Position numbers and translations under genes: made by a program
Part shown: one piece after another, positions 42,093 through 50,217 of the stretch
Layout: each line of letters opens with the position of its first letter
Numbering within the stretch: the stretch's first letter is position 1
The notes under the pieces: model-generated
Seen by the model: the letters and a program-made list of their open reading frames with translations, nothing else
Databases searched by the model: none
What the model was told of the DNA's origin: nothing
Source of the DNA: Corallococcus sp. EGB
Lineage (GTDB): Bacteria > Myxococcota > Myxococcia > Myxococcales > Myxococcaceae
Direction: 5' to 3'
NCBI RefSeq assembly: GCF_019968905.1
Contig: NZ_CP079946.1
Location: 2,046,001 to 2,110,000 of the forward strand
Length of the DNA stretch: 64,000 nucleotides

Positions 42093-42658
42093 GTCACCGT
42101 GCGCAGTACGTCCCCGGCCCCGCGGCCGGAGCCAGGGTCCAGAAGGAAGGCGACAAGTGGACGCTCGTCCTCGTTCGGGATCTGCGTCATCCCCCTGCGA
42201 AGGTGTGGAAGGCGCTGACCGACCCCAAGCACCTGGCCGAGTGGGCGCCGTTCGACGCGGACCGCAGCCTGGCCACGCCAGGGCCGGTGAAGCTCTCCAC
42301 GGTCGGCGCGCCGACGCCCATGGTCTCCGAGACCACCGTGAAGCGGGCCGAAGAACCGAAGCTGCTCGAGTACAGCTGGGGGCAGCAGGACCTGCGCTGG
42401 GAGCTGGAGCCGGTGGGTGACAGCGGCACCCGCCTCACGCTCTGGCACAACATCGACAAGGGCTTCATCTCCTGGGGCGCCGCGGGCTGGCACATCTGCT
42501 TCGACGTGCTCGACCATCTCCTCTCGGGCGACCCGGTGGGCCGCATCGTCGGTGGCGACGCCATGAAGTACGACTGGCAGCGCCTGAACTCCGAGTACGC
42601 CGAGCAGTTCGGCATCCAGTCTCCCGCCTGGAAGGCGGCCAACCCTTCGAAGCAGTAG
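42089..42658 (+). CDS. SRPBCC/AHSA1-like domain protein
   Basis: 189 residues with the helix-grip fold of the AHSA1/polyketide-cyclase family: LVLVRDLRHPPAKVWKALTD, PKHLAEWAPFDADRSL, then LEYSWGQQDLRWELEPVGDS and GTRLTLWHN. The large hydrophobic pocket of this fold binds small ligands or assists folding; the specific ligand is unknown. The four-base overlap with arsR (ATGA) and the leaderless operon promoter indicate joint, repressible expression. ArsR-SRPBCC pairs of this kind are common in soil bacteria. Confidence 0.9.
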   Translation: MSHRAQYVPGPAAGARVQKEGDKWTLVLVRDLRHPPAKVWKALTDPKHLAEWAPFDADRSLATPGPVKLSTVGAPTPMVSETTVKRAEEPKLLEYSWGQQDLRWELEPVGDSGTRLTLWHNIDKGFISWGAAGWHICFDVLDHLLSGDPVGRIVGGDAMKYDWQRLNSEYAEQFGIQSPAWKAANPSKQ

Positions 42659-42672
42659 AGGACCCGCCACCC

Positions 42673-43080
42673 ATGGAATCGACCCTTCCGAACCCGGCCC
42701 ATGTCGCCGCCCGGACCTCCCCCAAGGCCGTGACCCTCGGCTTCTGGATCGCCACCGTGCTCTTCTGTCTGCAGATGGGCTTCACCGCCTATGCGCAGCT
42801 GAGCCTGCCCCAGGTGGCGGAGGCGTTCACCCACATGGGCTTCCCGTCCTACTTCCGGGTGGAGCTGTCGTGGGCCAAGTTCATTGGCATCGCGGTGCTG
42901 CTCGCGCCCGTGCCGGCGAGGCTCAAGGAGTGGGCCTACGCGGGCTTCGCCATCAACCTCGTGTCGGCGCTCATCGCGCACTTCTCGGTGGGGGATGGCC
43001 CGGAGGCGTGGGGCTTCGCGGCGGGCACCGGCATGCTCTGGGCGCTGTCGTATTTCTTCTGGCGCCGCCTGACCGCCTGA
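42673..43080 (+). CDS. DoxX-like membrane protein
   Basis: 135 residues, four membrane helices (LGFWIATVLFCLQMGFTAYA, FIGIAVLLAPVPARLKEWAY, AGFAINLVSALIAHFS, ATGMLWALSYFFW-type segment near the end). The pattern with FPSYF and AKFIGIAVLL matches DoxX-like/DUF-type proteins of inner membranes. DoxX relatives associate with thiosulfate:quinone reduction or redox stress in some organisms, but small members have no settled role. Third gene of the arsR operon, 14 bases after the SRPBCC gene. Confidence 0.88.
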   Translation: MESTLPNPAHVAARTSPKAVTLGFWIATVLFCLQMGFTAYAQLSLPQVAEAFTHMGFPSYFRVELSWAKFIGIAVLLAPVPARLKEWAYAGFAINLVSALIAHFSVGDGPEAWGFAAGTGMLWALSYFFWRRLTA

Positions 43081-43092
43081 TTGGAGAGGGAC

Positions 43093-43524
43093 ATGAAGAA
43101 GACCGTGGCGACGGACTCCGCGTCCGCGTTGATCGACCAGCGGATCCAGGACCTGGGGGACTGGCGTGGCAAGACGCTCGCGAAGGTGCGGGCGCTCATC
43201 CACGCGGCGGACCCTGACGTCGTCGAGGAGTGGAAGTGGATGGGGACGCCTGTCTGGTCCCACGACGGCATCCTCTGCACGGGCGAGTCGTACAAGAGCG
43301 CCGTCAAGCTGACCTTCCTGAAGGGCGCTGCGTTGCCGGACCCCGCCGGTCTCTTCAACTCCAGCCTCGACGGGAACGTCCGGCGCGCCATCGACATCCA
43401 CGAAGGCGACAAGATCAACGAAGCGGCCTTCAAGGCGCTCATCCGCGCCGCGGTGGTGCTCAACCTGGAGAGCAAGAGCAACAAGCCGAAGGCTTCGCGC
43501 GCGAAGGCGAAGCGCGCCAGCTAG
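43093..43524 (+). CDS. DUF1801 domain-containing protein
   Basis: 143 residues. The DUF1801 core is clear (LIHAADPDVVEEWKWMGTPV, WSHDGILCTGESYKSAVKLT and AALPDPAGLFNSSLDGNVRR), followed by a Lys/Ala-rich basic tail. Members are cytoplasmic proteins of unknown function with an alpha/beta YdhG-like fold. ATG 43093 is chosen because GAGAGG precedes it; the TTG at 43081 is in frame but less likely. It ends the arsR operon and is followed by a hairpin at 43539-43560. Confidence 0.9.
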   Translation: MKKTVATDSASALIDQRIQDLGDWRGKTLAKVRALIHAADPDVVEEWKWMGTPVWSHDGILCTGESYKSAVKLTFLKGAALPDPAGLFNSSLDGNVRRAIDIHEGDKINEAAFKALIRAAVVLNLESKSNKPKASRAKAKRAS

Positions 43525-43538
43525 CGTCATCACGGGGC

Positions 43539-43560
43539 CCGGCGCTGACGTTGGCGCCGG
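43539..43560. terminator. Hairpin between convergent operon end and SDR gene
   Basis: CCGGCGC (43539-43545) pairs with GCGCCGG (43554-43560) around an 8-base loop, 15 bases after the DUF1801 stop and just beyond the SDR stop on the other strand. No T run follows, so it is a stem-type, possibly bidirectional terminator. Confidence 0.5.
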
Positions 43561-43576
43561 CCTTCCCGTCCAGGCA

Positions 43577-44338
43577 TCACCAGGGGATGACGCCCTGTTC
43601 ATCCGAGTAGGTGCCCGTGGGGCCATCCGGGCCGAGGAGCGCGAGGCGCACGGGTTCGCGCGCGGCCTGCTCGACGGTGCGGGGCCCCTGGAAGTTGTTG
43701 AGGGCCGTAGCCGTGTAGCCCGGGCACGCGGCGTTCACCTTGATGCGGGTGGATTCCAGGGCCACGGCGAAGGCAAGCGTGATGCCGTTGAGGGCCGTCT
43801 TCGACGTCGAATAGACCCCGTACATCGCATGGTAGGGATTCGCCGGGTTCGAGGCGTTCGTGAGTGAGCCGACGCCGCTCGACACGTTGACGATGCGTCC
43901 CGCGGGGGCCTCCCGGAGGAGCGGAAGCATCGCTTGGGTGACGGCGATGACGCCAAAGACGTTCGTCTCGAAGACCGCGCGGAACTCGTCGAGCGGCGCT
44001 GCGGTCGCAAGGCCTGCCTTCGCGCGCTCAGCCAGCGGCAGGTCGGGCTTCTCCGCCTGTCTGCCCGACCGGGCGATGCCCGCGTTGTTCACGAGCACGT
44101 CCAGGCGGCCGAGCTCCTTGCGGATGCGCTCGGCGGCGGCCGTGATGGATTTCCCGTCCGTGACGTCGAGAGCGACCGCGCGGGCATCCCCGGTGATGGT
44201 CTTCGCCGCCTCCTCGCCCCGGGCGAGGTCTCGCGAGCCGACGAGCACGGTGAAGCCATGCGCGGCGAGGTCCCTGGCGATCTGCAGGCCGATTCCCTTG
44301 TTGGCCCCCGTGACGAGGGCGACTTTTCTATCGTTCAT
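43577..44338 (-). CDS. Short-chain dehydrogenase/reductase
   Basis: 253 residues of the classical SDR type. Cofactor motif TGANKGIGLQIARDLA, structural NNAG (LVNNAGIARS), catalytic Ser in IVNVSSGVGSL and the YxxxK pair in YGVYSTSKTALNGI. The Arg in GSRD after beta-2 favours NADP(H). The end of the chain (GPDGPTGTYSDEQGVIPW) is typical of plant-menthone-reductase-like SDRs. Cytoplasmic; substrate unknown. It is divergent from the AraC regulator at 44448, with a strong dyad between them, which is a common arrangement for AraC-controlled SDR genes. Confidence 0.93.
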   Translation of the reverse strand: MNDRKVALVTGANKGIGLQIARDLAAHGFTVLVGSRDLARGEEAAKTITGDARAVALDVTDGKSITAAAERIRKELGRLDVLVNNAGIARSGRQAEKPDLPLAERAKAGLATAAPLDEFRAVFETNVFGVIAVTQAMLPLLREAPAGRIVNVSSGVGSLTNASNPANPYHAMYGVYSTSKTALNGITLAFAVALESTRIKVNAACPGYTATALNNFQGPRTVEQAAREPVRLALLGPDGPTGTYSDEQGVIPW

Positions 44339-44370
44339 GCCCCATGAACTACGGCGCCCGGACCGCACGT

Positions 44371-44415
44371 GCTTGGCGCTTCTTGGCGGGAATTTCGCGC
44401 CAAGAATGCCCAAGC
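44371..44415. promoter_or_regulatory. 45-bp dyad between SDR and AraC genes
   Basis: TTCTTGGCG (44380-44388) and CGCCAAGAA (44398-44406) form a perfect 9-bp dyad around 9 bases; outer arms GCTTGG (44371-44376) and CCAAGC (44410-44415) add a second perfect pair after 3-base gaps. The symmetric 45-bp element fills the centre of the 109-bp divergent gap, as expected for an AraC-type operator. Confidence 0.7.
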
Positions 44416-44447
44416 GAGCAGGGGCGGCGCGCCTTTACACTGAGGGG

Positions 44448-45224
44448 ATGTTCACCACCGAGGTGCTCCCGGTTCCGGTCCCTGGGCTCCAGGCCTTGAG
44501 GATGACGACCGACCAGCTGCGCGTCAGCATGAAGGAGCACCACGTCGTGGTGCGCATCGAGCGCGGGCAGAGCGAGTGGTGGAACCGGGGCAGGGTCTGG
44601 AATGGCGGGCCTGGTGCGGTCCACCTGAAGCAGCCAGGCGACGTGCATCGCGACGTCGCGCACGATGGGACGATGACCTACCAGGCCGTCGTGTTGCCCG
44701 AGAGCGACATCCAGCGCGTCTACCTGGAGGGGAAGGTCCTCGCGCATCCCCACTTCAAGCCTGGTGACGAGCGGGGCCTTCCCTTCCAGCGGCTCCTGGA
44801 TGCGGTCGCCGCTGGCGCGGATCGCCTCACGCTGGAGGTCGCGGTGGTCGAGGCCGTGCAGGCGTTCACCGTCTTGAGGGGCGCCACGCCGGACCACACG
44901 CGGCCGGTGCGGCGCGCGATGGCATACCTCCATGAGCGCATGGGCGACGCCGTCACGCTCGATGACCTCGCGGCCCACGCGGGGCTCGACAAGTTCCACC
45001 TGTGCCGAGCGTTCCGCGCCCAGATTGGCCTGCCGCCGCACGCGTACCTCACGCACCTGCGCATCATGTGGGCGAAGGAGCTGCTCCAGCGCGGCCTGCG
45101 GGCGTCCGAGGTCGCGACGCGCGTCGGCTTCTATGACCAGAGCCAGCTGAATCGCCACTTCCGGCGCATCGTGGGGACGACGCCCGCGCGGTTCGGGAAC
45201 GCGCGGTTGCGCCATGGCTGCTGA
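44448..45224 (+). CDS. AraC family transcriptional regulator
   Basis: 258 residues. An N-terminal cupin-like sensor (GQSEWWNRGRVW, VHLKQPGDVHRDVAHDG) is followed by the two-HTH AraC domain: VTLDDLAAHAGLDKFHLCRA and VGFYDQSQLNRHFRRIVGTT. ATG 44448 is the first start after the divergent region. It is a full-length paralogue of the truncated gene at the left edge of the window. It probably controls the divergent SDR gene through the 45-bp dyad at 44371-44415. Confidence 0.92.
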   Translation: MFTTEVLPVPVPGLQALRMTTDQLRVSMKEHHVVVRIERGQSEWWNRGRVWNGGPGAVHLKQPGDVHRDVAHDGTMTYQAVVLPESDIQRVYLEGKVLAHPHFKPGDERGLPFQRLLDAVAAGADRLTLEVAVVEAVQAFTVLRGATPDHTRPVRRAMAYLHERMGDAVTLDDLAAHAGLDKFHLCRAFRAQIGLPPHAYLTHLRIMWAKELLQRGLRASEVATRVGFYDQSQLNRHFRRIVGTTPARFGNARLRHGC

Positions 45225-45289
45225 TCCGCTGTCGGACATCCTGCGGCTCACCGAGGCCCGAACGGTCATCGCTCGAACGTCGGCCGGGC

Positions 45290-46756
45290 CTATGGCTGCG
45301 TGACGTGCACGAGGCTGGTCATCGCGTCCACGTACAGGGTCGTGTCGTCGGCGTGGAGCGGCAGCAGGGGCGTGACCGAGACCTGGTTCAGCTTCGTCTT
45401 GCGGAGCTGCTGCGTGGCCGGGTCCTTGAACACGGCGTAGGGGACATCCTGGATGACGTAGGGCTCGCCATTCACGTGGCCGATGATCATCAGCACATGG
45501 CCGGGGACGACGACGAGGTCACCCACCTGCGCCTGCGCCAGGGCCCGCACCCGTTCGTCGTGCGAGTCCTGCGCCGTGAAGAGGCGGTGGTTCAGCGCGG
45601 CGCTCCTGCCTTGCTTCCCGGAGTCGGGCGGCAGGAACAGCCCCATGCCACGGTACACCTCGCTGGTCAGGCCGCTGCAATCGCGCGCATTGAACTGGTG
45701 CCCCCAGCCGTAGCGCTCGCCCAGGAACTTGAACGCCTGCCGGAGGATGTTGGCGCGCGTCAGCGGCAGGTAGCCCGGCGCGGTGTCCGCGGTGCGGCGC
45801 ACCAGCGCGCTCTGGAAGGCCAGCGTGCCGTCCGGCTTTCGGACTGGCAGCAGCACCGGCCACGAGGCGTAGCTGCTCGCGCCGTTGACGGGCTCACCGG
45901 GTGCCACGTCGGCCCGGGGCAGCGCGGTCCCCATGTCGAGTTCGAGCTCGGAGACCGCTGGCGCTTCCGGCGTGAAGACCGTGCGCACCTGATCGCCGGT
46001 GACGACGCGCCCGGGGACCGTCGCCACGTAGGAGAACACCGCGTCGGCCGTGCCCTCCGCGATGTCGCCGCGCTGGACCCACGCGGGACCCTGGGTCGTC
46101 AGGACGAACAGCCACTGCTGGTCCGCGCTCTGATGCGCGATGATGACCGGTTCGCCCGGGAACAGGACTCCGGCCTGCAGGCTTTCGTAGTCGCGCAGCT
46201 CCCCCGAGGCGAAGAATTGCCGGCTGGACGGCAGCGACCGCAGGTGCGTGCGCCGAACGCTGAGGCCGTAGCGCGCGGCGGATGATTCGGGGATGTGCTG
46301 GCCCGCGGCGTTCTGGCGAAGCTCGTCGAGCATCGCCTCCGTCACGGGCCGCCCCTGTTCGTCGATGGCCGCCGGGATGGGAGTCCGCTGCGCGTCCCGG
46401 ATCCAGCCCGCGACCTGTGCGCGCGTCAGCGTGGGCGGGATGCCCTTCAGGTCGATGAAGCCGCCATCCGGCCCGAACGCGCGCAGGCGCTTCGCCGCCA
46501 CCTGCTCCGCATCGAGCAGCACGGCATCCGGAGCGGGGGCACGGCGGATCCAGAACTCGGGCGACAGCATGTCCTCGCTGAACGCGGGCACTCCGGAGGG
46601 AGACACGGCGAGCGTGGACGGCGCGGCGCAAGCGCTGAGGCCGGCGGCGGCTCCCACCAGCGCGAGCGAGAGCGTCCGCACGCGCCATGAGTGCACGAAG
46701 GCCCGGCGCGGCTTCACATGGGGCGAAGTGGGGGAGGGTGACGTCAGGCGGCTCAT
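45290..46756 (-). CDS. NlpC/P60 peptidase with SH3 domains, lipoprotein
   Basis: 488 residues. Lipobox region VGAAAGLSAC. An N-terminal helical NlpC-associated segment is followed by two bacterial SH3-like domains (about residues 165-245 and 250-335) and a C-terminal NlpC/P60 domain. The catalytic Cys is in FNARDCSGLTSEVYRGMG and the His in GHVLMIIGHVNGEP. This order matches YkfC-type gamma-D-glutamyl-diamino acid endopeptidases, which cut peptidoglycan stem peptides during cell-wall recycling or remodelling. It stands alone, converging on the AraC gene. Confidence 0.88.
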   Translation of the reverse strand: MSRLTSPSPTSPHVKPRRAFVHSWRVRTLSLALVGAAAGLSACAAPSTLAVSPSGVPAFSEDMLSPEFWIRRAPAPDAVLLDAEQVAAKRLRAFGPDGGFIDLKGIPPTLTRAQVAGWIRDAQRTPIPAAIDEQGRPVTEAMLDELRQNAAGQHIPESSAARYGLSVRRTHLRSLPSSRQFFASGELRDYESLQAGVLFPGEPVIIAHQSADQQWLFVLTTQGPAWVQRGDIAEGTADAVFSYVATVPGRVVTGDQVRTVFTPEAPAVSELELDMGTALPRADVAPGEPVNGASSYASWPVLLPVRKPDGTLAFQSALVRRTADTAPGYLPLTRANILRQAFKFLGERYGWGHQFNARDCSGLTSEVYRGMGLFLPPDSGKQGRSAALNHRLFTAQDSHDERVRALAQAQVGDLVVVPGHVLMIIGHVNGEPYVIQDVPYAVFKDPATQQLRKTKLNQVSVTPLLPLHADDTTLYVDAMTSLVHVTQP

Positions 46757-46931
46757 TCGTTGTGCTCCCGTGGGGGCTGGTTGCTCGCTCTCCGGAAGAA
46801 CGAACCTTCACCTCGCCCTATTTCGCAGGTGACCGCGTCATCCGCGATGAAATACGAGGACACCGGCGAGAGGCAGCGGCTCGCAGGGGGGAGCCTGTCC
46901 ACGGAAGCGGGAAACACTCATACTGGCGCGA

Positions 46932-47192
46932 ATGGCGCTTCGCTCTCCGATGCAGCGCTTCTGCTCCCCCTCCCGGGGCGAGGCCAACACGGAGACCCTG
47001 CACCTGGCCTTCGGCTTCAAGGGCAACGTCCTCTACACGCAGGAGCTGGACTTCGAGGACATGCCCGTCCTGGGCTGGCGCAAGGTGGAATCGCTGTGCG
47101 CGGAGAACGACTCGTTCACCTGCCGGGTCAACCCGTGTGTCTGCGAGTTCGTGACGAACAAGCCCCTCTCCGGGCAGGGCCGCTGCCGTTGA
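46932..47192 (+). CDS. Small hypothetical protein, possibly 5'-truncated
   Basis: 86 residues. The last 65 (LHLAFGFKGNVLYTQELDFE, MPVLGWRKVESLCAENDSFT, CRVNPCVCEFVTNKPLSGQG) have good coding character with four Cys. The first 20 (from MALRSPMQRF) do not, and no signal peptide is present although the Cys pattern suggests an exported protein. The 5' part may have been lost or lie in another frame across 46760-46930. No family recognised. Confidence 0.45.
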   Translation: MALRSPMQRFCSPSRGEANTETLHLAFGFKGNVLYTQELDFEDMPVLGWRKVESLCAENDSFTCRVNPCVCEFVTNKPLSGQGRCR

Positions 47193-47221
47193 AGTGAGGG
47201 GAGGGTGGGGGTTGACTCGGA

Positions 47222-49096
47222 ATGCGGTTTGCTGATTCTCCAGTGCCCATGGCCTCCTCTCGAAAATCCCGTGGTTTCGTCCCGAGCTACGTGCTGCCCG
47301 CGCTGCTGCTGTTCGCCCTGCCGCTGTTCGGACTCTGGTTCTCCGGTCACGCCTCCGACCGCATCGACGCTCAGGTGCTGGAGGTCGTCGAGAAGCAGAT
47401 TGGCCTCGACACGCAGTTGAGCGCGGAGGACCGCCAGGAGGCGCTCGCCTTCTACCGCGCGGTCCCCGCGTCCGCGGCCTGTCTGAGCGAGGACGAGGAG
47501 CTGGCGGGCTACCGCAGGAACCTGGGCAGCACGTGCTCGGACATGAAGCAGTTCGGGTGGGCGCACCTGGCCTCGTGGGGCCTGCTGGGGCTCGGGCTGG
47601 CCTCCACGCTGGTCGCGCTCCTGTGCGGCCTGGCCGCGTTCATCTCGCGCCCCTTCCAGTACGGCAGCTTCGTGGTGGGCTGGCTCGTGCTGCGCATCAC
47701 CAGCGCGCTCCAGGTGATGGGGCAGGGCGTGCTGGTGGTGTGGCTCTCCTTCTGGGTGACCGCGCTCTGGACCCAGCGCTACTACCCGAAGCTCATCGGT
47801 GGTGTGGGCATCATGGCGGCGATCGCCATCTTCGCGGTGGTGGTGGCCATCTTCCGCCGCCCGCCCATGGACTTCGACGTGGAGGCGGAGGAGGTCCCTC
47901 CGGAACGCGCCCCGGAGCTGTGGGACTGCGTGCGCCGGCTGTGCAAGCGGCTCCAGACGTCGCCGCCCGACCACATCCTCGCGGGCATCGACACCAACTT
48001 CTTCGTCACCGAGAACGACGTGCGCGTGAACGGGCGCACCCTCTCCGGCCGCACGCTCTTCGTGAGCCTGTCCCTGCTGCGCCTGCTGGAGCGCTCGGAG
48101 GCGGAGGCCGTCCTGGCGCACGAGATGGGGCACCTGCTGGGCGGCGACACCGGGCACGGCAAGCGGCTGGCGCCCATGCTCATGCACTTCAGCCACTACC
48201 TGCAGACGCTCTACGAGGGCGGGGTGACGCGCCCTGTCTTCTATTTCATGGCGGCCTACCGCGGGCTCTTCGAGCTCTCCCTGGGCCGCAGCCGCCGCGC
48301 CAGCGAGCTCGCCGCGGACCGGCTGGCGGCGGGCGTCACGTCGGGGCAGGACATCGCGCGTTCGCTGGTGAAGGTGGGCGCGTACGCGAGCTTCCGGGAC
48401 CGCGTGGAGGCGAAGCTCTTCGCCCAGGACGAGCAGCACCAGTCGGTGGCCATCGCGCAGCGGGTCGCGCACGGCTTCTCCGAGTACGCCCAGTCCGATG
48501 CGGTGCACGACGACCTGCAGGTCGCCGTGACGCCCCATCCGTTCGATTCCCACCCGCCCCTGGGCGCGCGCATGGAGAACGTGGGCGTCCACCTGACGCC
48601 CGCGGACATGGCGCAGGTGCTCCTGGAGCCCGTGGAGTCCTCGTGGGTGGAGGCCTTCGTGGACGCGGAGGCCATCGAGGCGCGGCTGTGGGGCGTCTAC
48701 GAGGAGCGCTTCTCCGAGGCCCACGACCTGTCGCTCGCCTACCGCTACGAGCCGTCCACGGAGGAGGAGCGGCAGCACGTGGAGAAGCACTTCCCGGCGC
48801 TCACCTTCGAGGGCAAGGACGCCAGCTACCAGGTGCGGCTGGATTACGCGCAGGTGAGCTGCTCGGAGTGGGAGCATCCCATTGAGTTCGACCGGATCGC
48901 CTCCGCCACCACCGCCGACCGCATGTTCAAGAAGTACCTGGACCTCCAGGTCTCCGGCGAGGGCCTCTTCAAGGGCAAACGCTCCATCTGCCTGAGCAAG
49001 CTGAAGGACCACGAGGCGGCGCTGGAGGCCGTCGGGCGCTACCTGGGACGGCACCGCTTCATGAAGGAGCACCGCTCCAAGTCAGACGCCGCCTGA
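47222..49096 (+). CDS. M48 family membrane metalloprotease
   Basis: 624 residues. Several membrane helices precede the catalytic domain (PSYVLPALLLFALPLFGLWF near the N-terminus, then about residues 105-215). The zinc motif is HEMGH (300-304) within AEAVLAHEMGHLLGGDTGHG, and the third ligand is in SRRASELAADRLAAG. A long C-terminal extension (about 440-624) without a recognised domain follows. M48 proteases degrade damaged or misfolded membrane proteins (HtpX-like) or modify lipidated peptides. ATG 47222 is used; an in-frame ATG at 47249 is possible. Stand-alone gene with a strong hairpin after it. Confidence 0.88.
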   Translation: MRFADSPVPMASSRKSRGFVPSYVLPALLLFALPLFGLWFSGHASDRIDAQVLEVVEKQIGLDTQLSAEDRQEALAFYRAVPASAACLSEDEELAGYRRNLGSTCSDMKQFGWAHLASWGLLGLGLASTLVALLCGLAAFISRPFQYGSFVVGWLVLRITSALQVMGQGVLVVWLSFWVTALWTQRYYPKLIGGVGIMAAIAIFAVVVAIFRRPPMDFDVEAEEVPPERAPELWDCVRRLCKRLQTSPPDHILAGIDTNFFVTENDVRVNGRTLSGRTLFVSLSLLRLLERSEAEAVLAHEMGHLLGGDTGHGKRLAPMLMHFSHYLQTLYEGGVTRPVFYFMAAYRGLFELSLGRSRRASELAADRLAAGVTSGQDIARSLVKVGAYASFRDRVEAKLFAQDEQHQSVAIAQRVAHGFSEYAQSDAVHDDLQVAVTPHPFDSHPPLGARMENVGVHLTPADMAQVLLEPVESSWVEAFVDAEAIEARLWGVYEERFSEAHDLSLAYRYEPSTEEERQHVEKHFPALTFEGKDASYQVRLDYAQVSCSEWEHPIEFDRIASATTADRMFKKYLDLQVSGEGLFKGKRSICLSKLKDHEAALEAVGRYLGRHRFMKEHRSKSDAA

Positions 49097-49105
49097 GGGG
49101 GGCCT

Positions 49106-49133
49106 CCGCCCGCGGCCATCACGCCGCGGGCGG
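49106..49133. terminator. Strong bidirectional hairpin after M48 gene
   Basis: CCGCCCGCGGC (49106-49116) pairs perfectly with GCCGCGGGCGG (49123-49133) around a 6-base loop, 9 bases past the M48 stop. It spans the last codons and stop of the convergent gene at 49119, so it probably serves both. No T run. Confidence 0.6.
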
Positions 49134-50009
49134 GCGGGTGCGGAAGAGACGGTCCGCCACGAGCTCGAACCAGGTGCCAGCGGGAAGCGCGGTCCCCGCC
49201 ACGGTCGCGTCGGCCCGCAGCGTGCCGCTGTGGATCTTCTCCATGAGCAGCGCTACCCGGGTGCCACCGGCCAGGGGGAGCCCGTCCACGTCGTGGTCGC
49301 GGGCCAGCACGCCGCTCACCCCGGGGGAGACCGAGACCTCTTGGAAGGGGGCCAGCGGGAGGCCTTCGACGACGACGGGCTCCGTGGGGGTGAACTTCAG
49401 CGGGCGCCCTGTCTCGGGATGAATGGCGAGAGCCGTGCCCTCGGCGCACGAGATGCCGTCCACGACCGCGCGCTCGGCCAGGGTGACGTACGTGATGCGG
49501 CCCGCCTCGGTCATGTAGACGCACGTGCCCGCCCGGGCCACGAAGCCTCCCTCGCAGCGCGCGTCGTCGTGCACGGTCACGACCGCGGGGCTGCCGGTGC
49601 TCGCGTGGACACGCTCGACGTCCACCTCGCCTTTGATGCCCGGCACGCGCACGTTCTTCGGCGCCTTCCGCGACGCGAGCTCATCGAACGAGGGCACGTC
49701 ATGCGGATGCAGACCCTCCGCGACGCGCTGCAGGAGCTCATCGTAGGAGGCCGCGATGTAGCGGGTGTCGCCGTACGTTTCGCTCATGTGGAGATAGAAG
49801 ACGGCCCCCACGCCCTTCTTCAAGTCATCCTCGACGTCGAGGTACCAGACGCCGCCGCCCCCATCCCGGGCGAAGGGAACCAGACCGGCGGGCAGCTCCT
49901 CGCTCTCATCACCGCCCCTGTCGATGTCGAGGCGCGTGCGCGGCCCGGAGGTGCTGCGCATCTGGGACAGGTCTTCCAGAAGCCTGGCGGGAAGGCGTGG
50001 GTCCATCAT
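49119..50009 (-). CDS. SMI1/KNR4 (SUKH)-like N-terminal domain protein with unknown C-terminus
   Basis: About 296 residues from the paired ATGs at 50009/50006. The first ~110 residues resemble a SUKH domain (LPAGLVPFARDGGGGVWYLD, then YIAASYDELLQRVAEGLHPH), the fold of many toxin immunity proteins. The remainder (about 120-296) consists of repeated beta-rich segments such as FVARAGTCVYMTEAGRITYV and GISCAEGTALAIHPETGRPL. SUKH proteins often protect against secreted nuclease toxins; here no toxin gene is recognised, although the low-complexity gene pair lies divergently next door. Assignment moderate. Confidence 0.6.
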   Translation of the reverse strand: MMDPRLPARLLEDLSQMRSTSGPRTRLDIDRGGDESEELPAGLVPFARDGGGGVWYLDVEDDLKKGVGAVFYLHMSETYGDTRYIAASYDELLQRVAEGLHPHDVPSFDELASRKAPKNVRVPGIKGEVDVERVHASTGSPAVVTVHDDARCEGGFVARAGTCVYMTEAGRITYVTLAERAVVDGISCAEGTALAIHPETGRPLKFTPTEPVVVEGLPLAPFQEVSVSPGVSGVLARDHDVDGLPLAGGTRVALLMEKIHSGTLRADATVAGTALPAGTWFELVADRLFRTRPPAA

Positions 50010-50217
50010 TGCCAGGCAGCTTCCGGGCAAACGCGGCCGGACGGCAAGCGCGGACGCCCTGGTGACTGGCGCCATCCGCCTGGTGACTGGGGTCACCGGC
50101 CGGGCACCTGATGGAAGCCCGCCGTCCCAGGGAAATCAGCGGGTTGGGGGGGCCACATGGCTGGCATCCGCGCTGCATCAGGGCCCGGCAACGCTGTCCC
50201 AGCCCCAGGTGACTCCC

